From assembly GCA_008360955.1 (NCBI GenBank), contig LUCM01001929.1, positions 1 through 64,000 of the forward strand: a stretch of 64,000 nt of DNA, given 5' to 3'. The stretch comes from Fasciolopsis buskii (taxonomy: Eukaryota > Platyhelminthes > Trematoda > Plagiorchiida > Fasciolidae). Positions 49,086 to 61,530 of this stretch are shown here, piece after piece (within the stretch, counting starts at the first letter, position 1; every line of letters begins with the position of its first letter). The notes beneath the pieces are model-generated. The model was not told the DNA's origin and made no database searches. It was given only the letters and a program-made list of their open reading frames with translations. Made by a program: the position numbers and the translations under genes.

Positions 49086-50173
49086 AAGATAAGGTGAGCT
49101 GATGTTGATTATAAGGAAGAGTTTGAATATGGTTAGAGGAGCCATGAAGGCAGCGCCCGAGTTAATTAACCAACGTTTTCGCGGTCCATTCGGTTAGTTA
49201 AGTTATCAAGCACCACATACCTAATAAGTGTGGACAAACAAATGTTTTTTTCAGGTTTGTGAAGTAGAGGAGGGAATCCGAATTCAAATGCCTACGAAGT
49301 AAGCCTAGAAGAAGTTTTGCAGTGGTTGAAAGGATCTTTCCCCACTGATTTGCGTTGGGGACTTTCAAAGTGATGAATGAGAGCGACAGCGTCCACAGGT
49401 GGCCGTGTTAATTTATAAGCAACTAGAAGAGTTCGTCAGAGCAATATAAAAGAACGCAGGCGCTTAGTATATCACCGCTGCGTCAGTTTTTAAAGACCAG
49501 AAGATGTTTAGCGATGGTTCGAAAGAGTTTTGCAAAGCTAATAAATGTTAGATTTAGGATGTGAACAATGTTGACGGTCTTAGCAGGTCAGGACTGGAAT
49601 CGAAGCGGAATGAGAGAATCAGAGAGGGGAATGCATTCCGCAGAGCCAAAGCACCAACATTTAGAAGGTAGGAATAGGTACTGTTTTCAGGATCAAACCT
49701 GCCGTTTGGTTCAGCGTTATTAGGTGTGAGTATGCCATAGTTTAGCTAATCGGAATTGTAGATGGCTCCTTGCGACCTCGTAGAAGATTTCAGTTCTGGA
49801 TGGAAATACGGCCATAGAAATGAAGGTGCTGTCTTTCGGGGACAAAAACAACAAACCATCGCAAAAGAAAAATATCGTATGACCATATTTCACTGAGGCC
49901 AGCCGGATCAATCACAATAAATCAAAACACCAAAATTTCAAAAACCCGCCGGCAACATAGCGAGCAAAGCACACATAATTATACGGGAAGAACAATAAGG
50001 TATTTTGTATACGAAATTTGCGGAACAAGCGAAGACCCACTCGAAGAATTTAGACTATCAACCGCTTATCGCCCACAGACAAAAACTTGACCCAAAGGCC
50101 AAGCTAAGAAAAAAGCCATAGACACAGTACACAAAATAGAGGCAATCAACTACTCTGGGGCAAAACCTGCAGT
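49086..50173. other. Unassigned sequence before the assembly gap
   Basis: Short open pieces on the plus strand near 49255-49520, such as VCEVEEGIRIQMP and KQLEEFVRAI, look protein-like. They belong to no family I know and are broken by stops. Confidence 0.4.
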
Positions 50174-50804
50174 NNNNNNNNNNNNNNNNNNNNNNNNNNN
50201 NNNNNNNNNNNNNNNNNNNNNNNNNNNNNNNNNNNNNNNNNNNNNNNNNNNNNNNNNNNNNNNNNNNNNNNNNNNNNNNNNNNNNNNNNNNNNNNNNNNN
50301 NNNNNNNNNNNNNNNNNNNNNNNNNNNNNNNNNNNNNNNNNNNNNNNNNNNNNNNNNNNNNNNNNNNNNNNNNNNNNNNNNNNNNNNNNNNNNNNNNNNN
50401 NNNNNNNNNNNNNNNNNNNNNNNNNNNNNNNNNNNNNNNNNNNNNNNNNNNNNNNNNNNNNNNNNNNNNNNNNNNNNNNNNNNNNNNNNNNNNNNNNNNN
50501 NNNNNNNNNNNNNNNNNNNNNNNNNNNNNNNNNNNNNNNNNNNNNNNNNNNNNNNNNNNNNNNNNNNNNNNNNNNNNNNNNNNNNNNNNNNNNNNNNNNN
50601 NNNNNNNNNNNNNNNNNNNNNNNNNNNNNNNNNNNNNNNNNNNNNNNNNNNNNNNNNNNNNNNNNNNNNNNNNNNNNNNNNNNNNNNNNNNNNNNNNNNN
50701 NNNNNNNNNNNNNNNNNNNNNNNNNNNNNNNNNNNNNNNNNNNNNNNNNNNNNNNNNNNNNNNNNNNNNNNNNNNNNNNNNNNNNNNNNNNNNNNNNNNN
50801 NNNN
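50174..50804. other. Assembly gap (631 N)
   Basis: An uninterrupted run of N. The 265-codon frame spanning it is an artefact of translating unknown bases. Confidence 0.99.
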
Positions 50805-53800
50805 TCACAATCGGTGACGGTTTTTTAGCCGATTTCCTGAGTAACCTATCACAATTTGTTATGATTAATTCCCGATGAGTTTTTTCATATTTCACATGGC
50901 GATGGGTATAAACATTTTTTCCTATTTTTATTTTTGCCCACAAGTTTTTGATTGAAATGCGACATTATTTTTTGTAAGCGCAAATCGAAACAATGCATTA
51001 ATAGTCTGTGTGCTTGTCAAACATGCAGAAAGTTTTTTCCCCTGGTTGCTTCAGTTTTTCCCAAACGACTTGGGCAAAATCCCCTCGGCACTTAGCCGGC
51101 ACAGTCGACCTACTTCAGGTCTGTCGCACTCTGACCGACCTACGTCTAGTTATTCCAAGAGACTAGTCAACATTATAGCTAACCGCCTTGTTTGTCATTC
51201 TTATGTTAACCAGGCCAAGCGTCGTCGAAGTTTGTCTATGCTTCCACCCGTTTGTTTGGTTAGCACGCCGATATATAAATTCGAACATGAATCAGACGAA
51301 TGTTGTTCTCAAAGCTGCTTGAGGTGCTCCATGATGTTTTGGAGTTTTTCCTTGATCAATTTTGCTTGTCTCAGCTTTGAATTTATGGCCACTAAGCGGC
51401 CGCGATTGTTTGTTTTTATACGAAAGATATGGGAGATTAACGTTTACAAACAGATACTGCCAATTCTTTCGGTTCGGAATGCAGCTAACTGGAGTTCCGT
51501 CATTGCTCAGGTCAAGCAGCAAACGCGGATGTGATGACATCTGCCTGATTACGCCAGTCGATAAGCTGAGTGATCAACGAGTGTTAGTCACAGAAAACCA
51601 ACATGAACCATTTGATTTTGATTTTGATTGATAGACTATTTTTGTGTCTGTTCACCTCAGCTTTTCTCAATAGAGTTAGTAGGAACGGACGATAACGGTC
51701 TGGAGTTGGAATAAAGAAAAGATTTTCCGGACGAAACAGAGCAAAGGTCGACTTCTTTTTGCGTTTTAAAATCAATGTTGCTGCAAAATGAAAAGGCAGA
51801 AGTTTGCTTCGCTATGGAATCGTCCATCAATTCTACCTCCAGGTCAATATCATTCGTTGTCATTAATCTTAGACAGAGGAGAGCCTATTCCGTCAGACGC
51901 AAACATTTCGGTGTTTGCCTTGATTTTTTTAATTCGTTTATTGACAAAACGTGACTGTGCATCTTTTTCACGATGGTTTAGTGATCCATTGAGGGCAAAC
52001 AATTAGGGTAAATGATCACTGGTGGTGGGAACACACGAACCCGTGACCTTCAAGTTGTAGTGGTACGATTTTGACCGCTTGATCCTCAAAAATGACACGA
52101 GTAACGAGCGCTTCTTAGAATGAAAAATTGGTTTTCTGGTCAAAAACAAATCGTTCAGGTTGGTCTTTTGTGGTCGAATAATTCGTTGACTAATTCGGCC
52201 AGGTTTTGTAAACTAACTTTTCACGCAGTTCTTTTACTCGATTGGTCCCTTGATACAATCACTACAAATTTGGCGCGGTTGAACTGCCCATGGATCACAT
52301 TAACGGATATGACTATTCTGCTTCCACTACCCTGCATAGATTGGGTGTCCTCCTTACACAGTACGGCGAATGACTTGCGAAGGATAACTGAATAAATGCG
52401 TTTGACGGTAAGCAGTTCGAAGTGGTACCTCATTTAAAGGTTTTAGTGAACCATATGACGTCTGACTGATTTTACACCATTTTTCACAATAATTAAGAAT
52501 TATGTCAGTAGTATTCGTTGGTGTCATTCAGCTCCCATCCCGCACCGGGCTGAAACGCGATTCCAGTTGCATGGAGGGATGTTTAAACATACATCCTGTA
52601 AGGCTCACTGATCATCGGTGCAGCGATTTGTTGCTCTGCGACCAAATGTGCTCTTCGAAGATCTCATAATAGAATGCATGCTCTTAATCCATTCCAGGCA
52701 CTTTTGACATAATTCCGGAATTACGTGGAGAATTTTCATAGAATCGATGGGTGGGCAATGACACTTCTGGTGTGACATTGACAGGCAAAATTGCACGGCT
52801 AGAAATTTGTCGCATTTAAGAGTGACAGTTTAGACAATCACGCAGTTCACATGATCACTAGACACGTAATCAAGCGTGTTTCATGTCTGATTCGAAAGGT
52901 TACTTAGCCGTGAGTGCAACGCATATACAAATCAACGGAAACACGTATATATATATATATGCAAGCCAAACGAAATATACATAACGGAAGCAAATGAGAT
53001 GGACAGGTCGAAATGCGGAGTAGCTGGCATTGGGGTGGTGGTGGTTACGTGCACTCAACAGCTCAATCTATCAGTCATCCGACGCCGCATACGAGCGTAC
53101 ACCAGAATGCTTGTCTGAACATTATATGGTAAAAATTGTAGGAATCAAAAAAAAATCGACGTGATCGAATAAAACGGTCTGCTTAGAAGAAAGGCTAATT
53201 GTAATCCTAATCAGTAAAATCTACTTTGTTGCTCGTGACTAAAGCGGAAGACTTCTATATTAAGAAAAATTTCAGCATCGATTTGCTTCACAAAGCTTTT
53301 GCACTGGCACGCGGTTTTTACGGTCACATTAAGCAGAGATTTTGAATTATACTGAAGTCATTCCCGCATAGATGGGAATACAGCGGCATGCTACGCAACT
53401 ACCCGGTCCAGCACATTATGTCTAACTATCCACCTTATAGACTACTAGCTAACTGCAACCATATTCTTATCACTTTATTGTCATCAAATGTCTTCGCATC
53501 ATTCCATCTATTCGGCACTGAAGTATGCAAACTTGCTATTACCTGATTTCTTGAGACTGAAGCAGTTTCCTCGAAAAACCAGCTCTGATCATGGTCGCTC
53601 ATAACGAAGCATGGACAGGAATCACTGGCAATCAGTTGAATGCCTCCGACCCTAGACTTTGTAACAAAAGTATGTGAGCATACGCCGACAAATGGATATA
53701 ACAGTTAGGTTTATTTAGGATACATTCGCATTTCCATCCTGGTATACATGCATATATAAATAAATGTATATATATATATTGCATTATTAGTCGAATACCT

Positions 53801-54700
53801 TTGGGTCAATCACGGGTGTCGAACGTTCGCTTTTCAATTCGTGGGTGGCGGCAATTCTGATTGGTTGGTCGTAGTTCTGGCGATAGAGAAGTGCCAACGG
53901 ACTTACATCTAGGATCATCACATAACATGCATGAGATTTTCATCCTCGAAAAAAAACACTTCCTGACCCTACGATGGTCATAAAGGACAATTCGCTTCTT
54001 ACGATATGAAATGCATTTGTTGGACTTGACAGCATTTCGCTGAGAATGTGACCAGTGACAGCATACGACTGACTAATCGATACACACTCCTAGTGATTTT
54101 TGGCTGATAGAGCTTAAGTTCATCATCCACTCTAGAAAGATTCTTTAAAAATCTGCTTATTACTCAATAGGCATAAAGGATCGAAGTAAGCGTAGAGACC
54201 TGATTGTTGAATAGAAAACTATCTGACGCCAATTGATTTTCTTCTAAAATGCCACTGTGACGAGCAGAATGTGGACTGCTATCTTGATACTAGTTGGATA
54301 AATTCCACATTTTCCAAGATTTATTTCACATTTCTCTCATTTCCGATTGAAGAAACGATGATTCCCTGTAAGCTGCACCAAAAGTGAGCCTGAAAATAAC
54401 ATGAATTGATTTCGGTTGAATCCATTTTTACGACTTTTCACTCAAACCAAATTTCAATTCAAACAGAGTTGGTTGTGGATCCAGTCAAATTAGATCGATT
54501 TCTGTATTCTGTCTTCTAGACATACATTGTTTGAACTAAGAAGATTGGGATCTACTGCAATATCCTCTATCATAACACCAATCAGCTCCACAGACTTGGC
54601 CAGCAACTACGCTGACAGATGGAAATAGCAACTCTAATTGGTGATCAACTTGCATGCCAATACCTGAAATTCTTACCTATTCAAGTGGTCTCGGAGCGAA
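50805..54700. other. Unassigned sequence after the gap
   Basis: The longest open frame is 51010-51534 (plus, 174 codons), with an overlapping minus frame at 51292-51540. Neither carries a motif that I recognise. A SINE trace lies at 52018-52100. Short TA tracts occur near 52948 and 53755-53780. Confidence 0.5.
52018..52100 (-). repeat. tRNA-derived SINE trace (copy 3)
   Basis: The minus strand reads GATCAAGCGGTCAAAATCG followed by GAAGGTCACGGGTTCGTGTG. The order and spacing are the same as in 31600-31680 (GATTAAGCGGTCAACATTAC then GAAGGTCGCAGGTTCGAGTC). The B-box is damaged. Confidence 0.6.
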
Positions 54701-54714
54701 TGTTTTATCCAATT

Positions 54715-55420
54715 TCAGGCGTCCCTGGATTTTATCAAATGCTGACGGCTAAGAATTGGTGTTACTTTTAGTACGGTTCAATTGGTTAAACAAAAGTATA
54801 CAACGATTTTCGTACATGGATATAAACCAAGAACGAAAGTTTTGCGTACCAAATATGCCATCAGCATGTGCTACGTGAGTTCGATAGGTCGTGATAAAAA
54901 CTGAGCAAATAAGTTAAGAAAACATTGTGTTTTCAGATGTATTCAACATTCCCTGATTACAATTCTTCCCGGTGGATAAACGATGTTTTATATATTTTTT
55001 ACAATACACAAAAGGTATTCAGCTATGGATTCATTGATTTTGGGAGAAACGTCACGCTTACCTTGGGGCATTCGAATTCGAGCATTGATGACAAACGTAC
55101 GTTAACCGCCCCAGGATAGATCCTGGAACTTCGGAAATTTCATGTTTCTTAAGCTTATTTTGCGTTCAGTTTACAGAACTTGAAAGTATTTATCACAATA
55201 GTGAAGTACATGGCGCAATAAGACATGGACAATATCTTTATCTTGATGTTCGATTCCCGAGTGAGTCCACAAATTTCACATCTGAACCTAGACAGCCAAA
55301 GATGCCATTTGCCAATTTTGGGTAGTTGGTTAGTCTCCTGGTACTTGGCTACTGGAACAAACTACTTAACCGGTATTGATAAGCAGCGAAATTGTCAACT
55401 CGGTTACCGCTAAAAATGGA
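54715..55420 (+). CDS. Candidate spliced gene or pseudogene, unknown product
   Basis: Three to four blocks could be exons. The first ends at 54874 (KYAISMCY) before GTGAGT. The second is 54937-55096, between TTTTCAG and GTACGT, and contains FPDYNSSRWINDVLYIFYNT and FGRNVTLTLGHSNSS. The third is 55177-55321, after TTTACAG, and contains HGQYLYLDVRFP and NFT. The fourth would start at 55387. Splice phases agree at each junction, and four N-glycosylation sequons suggest a secreted or surface protein. An in-frame TGA at 54741-54743 upstream of the first block, and another in similar text near 55876, argue for a pseudogene or wrong modelling. No family recognised. Confidence 0.3.
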
Positions 55421-57199
55421 GTTGATGACCTTAAAAGCCTACTTTCTCCGGTGTACATCTTGCACCAGAAATGAAGAAAGAGCTCGTCTTGCTTCCAAAC
55501 CGGAGCGAATAGACAGGGAAGAGTGACACACAGAAAGGACAATAATTCGTTCCATAAGACATTCTTTCCACTCAAGTTTTCGAATTTCTCTCAAATTCGT
55601 TTGGCATATCAGAAAAAGCATGCTAACGTCAACTTGGATCGTCCAGTCTAACTTTTGCACTTGATAGGTAATTCATATCCTAAAATCCAATTGTCAGATT
55701 TATCAAGGGATGTGAACAAATTGTGCTGATTAATGTTAACCCAGCGAGAACAGAAGTGTTCTCAAGGAAGATAAGTAATGCGATTCCGAATGGTTACCCG
55801 GTCCGTTAACGGTCATGTCATAGTTTCATCACAGTACAACATCGAATGGATTGAAAAATCTCCCATAAACGAGAATATAAGTAACTGATTTGTAACCGGG
55901 GAACTGGAGTACGGCGATGCTTATTTTTATCTGACAAGCACAAGCGGATCGGGAAATGAGGCTGAAGAGATTCGCATTGTACAAACAAACTAAGAAAAAT
56001 GACTGATATCGCTAGGAAAAAATCGAAGTTGCATCAGTTACATTTGTATTTTTTGACCTAAAAAGGAATAAAACAGATCGCACTGCTTGTAAAACACTAC
56101 TGATCCCATCGGATATGAGTCGCGTTGTTGTTGACGAATCCACCATGTCAAAGGACGACGTGTAAATAACGTTAATACGTATAAATTACACTTCATTTGT
56201 TTATTTGTCAGTGAAAACGTCTAGCAAAAGAGAATCGCAATTTTGTTTACACTAATCTGACAGTTTGCTTATGCAAAGACGCTTTTGTTAATTGTCTATT
56301 TTCTCCGCACCGTGTTGTAGAGGAACAAATTCAATTAATGTGCGAGTTCATCTTAATCAATGTTATAGGTGCATTTGATAAAATATTCCCGGGATGGTGG
56401 CAGTCGGTCAGTAAGCGGTGCACCACGGGTCATTTGCAACTCATTGGTTGACGAATTTGGCCGAGTAAAGCAGATAGGTTGTAACGGTACATGCAATTTA
56501 GAAGCTCACAGAATCTGGAATGTAATACACCACTAGGCACTGATTTGTCATTGATATCAACGGCTGAAATCCGACCAGGTCCTCGCGCAGTAGCACTCAA
56601 TGTGCCAGTGATCTAACATATCTTTTTTTCAGGTTCATCCAACCAAAGTTTTATGTCACTTTGTTTGATTGAAGTCTAATTTAAAGTTAAGAAATCAGAG
56701 ATAAAAGAAGTGCATACATTGCAAACTTGTTTTCCGACAATATTACCCTTCTGTTAACACAGTCGTGTGTAATTCGGTTGATTGGTAACTTACTCCGTTC
56801 TTCAATAAGCCAGCCGCTTTCACTTTAGTTCCCTTCGAACATCTCAAGATTGACAAAGACGGGGAATTTACCATCAAGCCAAAATATGTTAACCACCAGC
56901 ATGAATATCACTAGTGAAATTGTAACCTCAGCTTTTTCATAAAAATTTAAAACAGCGAGTCCCTTGTTACAGAGCCTGTTAACAGTGAACATACTGTATT
57001 ACTCAACGGTGCCGAATAAGATTAGTGGAATCTCTCAAGCCAGGACAAATAAAGGGAGCTGTACACCACCAAAAGTGAATGTACCACGTGACAGAATTTC
57101 ATTTCTCAAGCCTTTCCAAACATTCTGTCGATTCCGTTGGAAGGTGAGGTGACGGAGGACAGATTTCTTCTATCATATCATATCAGATACGGTCGGCTA
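55421..57199. other. Unassigned, possible further exons on either strand
   Basis: Several short open pieces next to plausible splice sites occur on the plus strand, for example after GTTATAG at 56368 (SGAPRVICNSLVDEFGR) and 56970-57143 between TTACAG and GTGAGG. Overlapping minus-strand pieces look equally protein-like (for example KGLRNEILSRGTFTFGG near 57040-57130). I cannot choose between them. Confidence 0.3.
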
Positions 57200-58245
57200 T
57201 TTTCGGTTGGCCAACGAAACAATTAAAAAATTGACAATCTCGTGTGATTTATGAAATAAATCATCTTGCCCCCTTAAAACCTCATTATCACGTAAAAACG
57301 TGGAAGGTGGATAAATTCTATTTACTAGACTTTGTGTGAGCATCACAACTGGATGGTCACTCCAGACAGAAGAGAATAGAATCTCAAGTTGGGGACCGTT
57401 TGGAGATATCACGGGCACGACAAGATTGCAAAAGAGCTCCTAGTGTACCGTCAATTTGGTTGACATGTTGACTGTTCGACAAATGGGATTTGCTCCTGGG
57501 CTAGCCAAGCGGGTGACCTACAAGTTCGAAGGAAAGCTTTATCTTCTCCCATAATAATGGACAGAATGATACGAAAGTGAACAGACTTGGTGGTTACCGA
57601 GATATAGTCTAGGTTTTTAGAACCTTGGGAAGAAAAAATAATCGTGATGAGCACTCTTCCAAAAGATAGACAAAACCCTTTAGACTTGCTGAAAATTCCA
57701 CCAAACGGGTTGACCTCATTGAAGCGAGAATCTGGCTGAACTTAGATCGGCTTTCCGATGCAAACGAGTGAGCATGTCCCGTTGTTTCAACACTTGATTT
57801 TATATCAGCTTCGCAATTATTGTGCATTGTGCGAGAACAAACCAATTTCAAGTTTGTTCGAAGTCAGAAACGTTTAATACAAACAGGTCTTACAAAATAA
57901 TGTGAGATGATACATTCTAGAACAGGTCCCGTTAAGTCATTAGACAAATCACCTACTAGCAATGAGAAATGTGCCAACTTTGCATACCTCATCTTATAGA
58001 CAGGTTTTATTTTTGCGTGTACAACGGATATGCTTAGCCGTGGTGAGTCCGTGATTCCTGCACGAACTATTTGTTCATTAAGTTGTCGAAAACCACAAGC
58101 AGTCTCCAAAGATTTTTTATATTCATCAAAATGAACCTGTCGGTTAAGTCAGCTGTGTAAACAAAAGAAAATCCTATGGAAAACTTGGGAAAACTCTGAG
58201 AGTCACGGTTGCTCGAAGACAACGACGAAGGTGATGACGATGATT

Positions 58246-58296
<51 letters not shown>

Positions 58297-59354
58297 GCTC
58301 AGAAAGCGACGACAATATCCTGGATGATGATGTCCGCGATAATAATTGCTGTCAGAATATTGATTACTCAGATATTTTGGTTGATGACAAAGATAACGAC
58401 AGTGATGGTTCAACTGGTCATTATACTAGCATAACAAAGAATGAGAATAGTATGAATGACGATGGCTCCAGCAGTGCTGATTGTTGTCGGATAGGTTACT
58501 CCCAACATATTCTCATAAAAATGTTTTATGGTGTCAACAACCTCAGCTACAGTTCATCTCGCATTGATTTCTGAACATGGAACTAGTACTATTAAAAATG
58601 TCAGTGTTAACTTTGAATAAATTTTCTGCGCTGCATACTTTACAGTGTTCGAGCTGACTGAGTGGGTACAGCTGCATTGATCGGCCAGTCGTTTCAGTGG
58701 CCTATGGACATGAACATCTAAGAGCAAAACTTGCAATCATCGATCATAAATCAATCAGCGGAACTTGAATGCTTGTGCTAAAAAATATACGGGTTAGTCG
58801 TTTCATGAGAAAATCTAAACGTAAAACCTCGTTATTATTGCGTCATTCATTATGAACAAAGAAGGAACAGATGGAAGCTTGGTGTGGTTCGCACCCAGAT
58901 CCGTCTGAGGCAAAACCAAAAGGTTTCGTTCAGAGTATATCTGTTTTCACCTATGTTATTCCAGTCTGCGGGGTATCAATAGCTACGCACATCATAACTT
59001 TCTGCTAAATCTAGCAGAGGTCATTATTTAGGTGGTTTTACTTTTTGATCCATCATGTCAAAAACGATCACAGTTGAAAGTACGTTCATGGTCGTGATAG
59101 AGAATTTCTGTACCGGGTCTCCAATGAACCATTTACCATTTTTATTTCATTCAGTCTAAAAAAAAATTTGGTTTGCTCAATGAGGCCTTTTAATCTACCC
59201 GACATTTTCTCAAAACCGCTCTCCGAAATGTTGTCACTTGCGCTCGAACTTTGAAGTTCTCGATAATACTTCTTCCATGTTTGCTCTGTGAAAAATTCGT
59301 AAAACATATATTTGGCCTTGCTAACCGTGACATTTCCTAATGAACGTCTTTCTT
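57200..59354 (-). CDS. Candidate minus-strand exons, unknown protein
   Basis: Minus-strand open blocks with possible splice sites. 59354-59137 (TWKKYYRELQSSSASDNI, ending before GTAAAT) is followed by 58136-57988 (FDEYKKSLETACGFRQLNEQ, ending AG/GTATGC). A block near 57820-57620 (SRSKFSQILASMRSTRLVEF) and 57439-57200 (ELFCNLVVPVISP, then LEILFSSVWSDHPVVMLTQS, starting after CACTAG) come next. The first two fit in phase (0 to 0). The pieces are helical and non-repetitive. The GAT microsatellite would lie in the 1 kb intron between the first two. No family recognised; these may be chance frames. Confidence 0.25.
58248..58297. repeat. GAT trinucleotide microsatellite
   Basis: About 16 perfect GAT units. 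Depending on frame and strand it yields Asp, Met, Ser or His runs in overlapping open frames. The plus frame 58209-58574 continues Asp/Ser/Asn-rich for about 100 residues after the run, but has a stop 12 nt upstream and no convincing exon boundary. Confidence 0.95.
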
Positions 59355-60931
59355 CTGAATTCTTCGATCAATTCCAGAAAGTTTGATCGAGTCACAGCGG
59401 ATCTCCCCTCTCCGTTCTACACATAAGCACACACACACACAGGTCGTGCTCAGCAGCTCCGAGTCGTCGAAAGTGTGCTGCTCTTTTTTTCTGCTTCTTG
59501 TCTCTTTTCTTCTCAGATTTGAGTTTTTTTTGTGGATTCACGATGTGCACCAGTTCGATTTACACTACTTTGCATTAACGGCAAAATTTTCGAGGGATTG
59601 GAGGTGGATAGCATTGAAGCAGATCCAACAAACTTTCAATTCTGAATGGAAATCAAAAGGCTGTTGGACGAATTGGACAAATTCCGTTCTCAATCAGAAT
59701 AGGATTTCTACTCTACGAAATCTTAATTCAATTGTTCGGTGACAAAACTGTTTCATGACAGACAGCATTTCTTGGATAACTGATCTAACATTAGTTTTCG
59801 CATGCCTCAAGGATGACTTCTCGTTTCAATCGCACCACACGGAATCCACCTATAAACACAAAAAAAAACATTTTCCGGTTTCCCTCGGCCAGCCCCTCAC
59901 CTCCCCCGATTGCCTTGGTGTGTTTTATACCTGTAGTAGATTGTTTCCAAACTCATCCACTAAACCCAGAGAATAAATTTCTCGTGTCTGGATTGCTATC
60001 TTGTCGAATTTTGCAAGACACCTAGGTGGTCAAATCACAAAGTGACTGGCTGCTTTGTGTGATGGGGTTCCAAACCTTGAATTTTGTGCACTATTCTCAT
60101 TGACTGGGGTTATCTGACCAGACAGACGCACGAAGCAGTTTGGCAATTCTTTTGTCTTAGTTAGGCTTTTTGAAGAAAAAAAACGAGACAATTCTTCAAA
60201 AACCCACTATCAGGTTTAGGGTATTTATTGGTTGTAATAATATCGTTTGGACAGACTGGTTTGTTTCTCCCCTACGGCGCCAATGGAACCCACACATAGT
60301 TGCCACCCAGGCATTTCTACCATTTGTGCGCCATGGGCTGAGCTACGCGGTCAAACCGATGGTTTGTAATCATACCTAACTAGGAATGCCTGCGAACGCA
60401 AGCGATCGTCACTGGTTGACTCAGAACGAAGTCTTGCCGCAGCCAATTCACACCTAAAGGTTCACGATGATGAATAATTTATCCTTACGTAACTTCACCT
60501 ACTCGGATTATTCCAAATCGCTTTTACCAACGTGTCAAAACCAAACGGGGAGTACACAAATGGCATTATTGGTCCGGTTCGCACAAATTTGAAGATCACA
60601 AATTTTTGCTTTCGTTCAGTTCCGATATTTGTTATCCAAGGTTTACTGACATTTGTGCGCGATTATTCATACAAAATGGGATAATTTTGTTTTTCCAAAC
60701 CAAACAATGCGAAACCAACAAGAAGTATGACGGATTGTGTCGTGGACTGGAAGATGTGTTTTGTTCACGTGCTATTAGTTTCATCTGGACGTCTGCATTC
60801 TGACGATCTTGTGGATAGCACATCACGTCATTCAAAGTGATTGTCCAAGTCAATCATGACTTTGCTATCCGTTCCAAACAATTAGTGCATCAGTTCATGA
60901 CTGAAAAATGCGATTACTCTCGACTGTTAGC

Positions 60932-60972
60932 TTGTTGTTGATGTTGTTGTTGTTGTTGTTGCTGTTGCTGTT
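60932..60972. repeat. TTG trinucleotide microsatellite
   Basis: Imperfect GTT/GCT repeat. It gives Leu-rich translation in the plus frame 60908-61093, which should not be read as a signal peptide. Confidence 0.85.
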
Positions 60973-61504
60973 TGTGTGCATGTGGGCCTGGCCCCGTCCT
61001 AATACCGAGATGGCAGAGTGCTTTTTATCAACTATGGTAGCCAGAATTACAAGCACGTCAATCATCGACACACACGTGAGTGTCCTGATTTGACCACTAA
61101 CAAAAATATCGAACGATCAGTGGTGACCCGGGGAACAGGGTACCCCCGGGCGATAGATGTTATCGTTGTCTCGGCTGTCGCCTTGGTTTTCGTTCACCAT
61201 GTGAACGGTCACGCTGTTCACACATACGCAAACGAAACTGCGGTTGTACGAAATGACTGATTGACTGGCCAAGTACCGTAATCATTTCACACGTTATTGT
61301 AACACTGATTCCAGCTGCAACCAATCGAATCAACTTGTTCGGACTCGTCTTGTGCTTGGATAGAAAAGTGACCGAATAGAAATGTGGCACGGAAAATTCA
61401 GTAGAAACAAGTTCTCTTAAATGAGCAAGCGTGCAGTAGGAACGAAATCAACTCTTTGCTTAAGCTTGTTCCAGCAGCACGTGTTGCAAGTGACCCAAGA
61501 ACAG

Positions 61505-61530
61505 AGTGTGTGTGTGTGTGTGTGTGTGTG
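61505..61530. repeat. TG dinucleotide microsatellite
   Basis: Thirteen uninterrupted TG units. Confidence 0.95.

Noticed and set aside
50146..50943. 265-codon minus-strand open frame
   Set aside because: It consists almost wholly of unknown residues across the N gap; the known flanks are short and carry no motif.
58067..58434. Poly-Ser, poly-His and poly-Met frames
   Set aside because: These are alternate readings of the GAT microsatellite.
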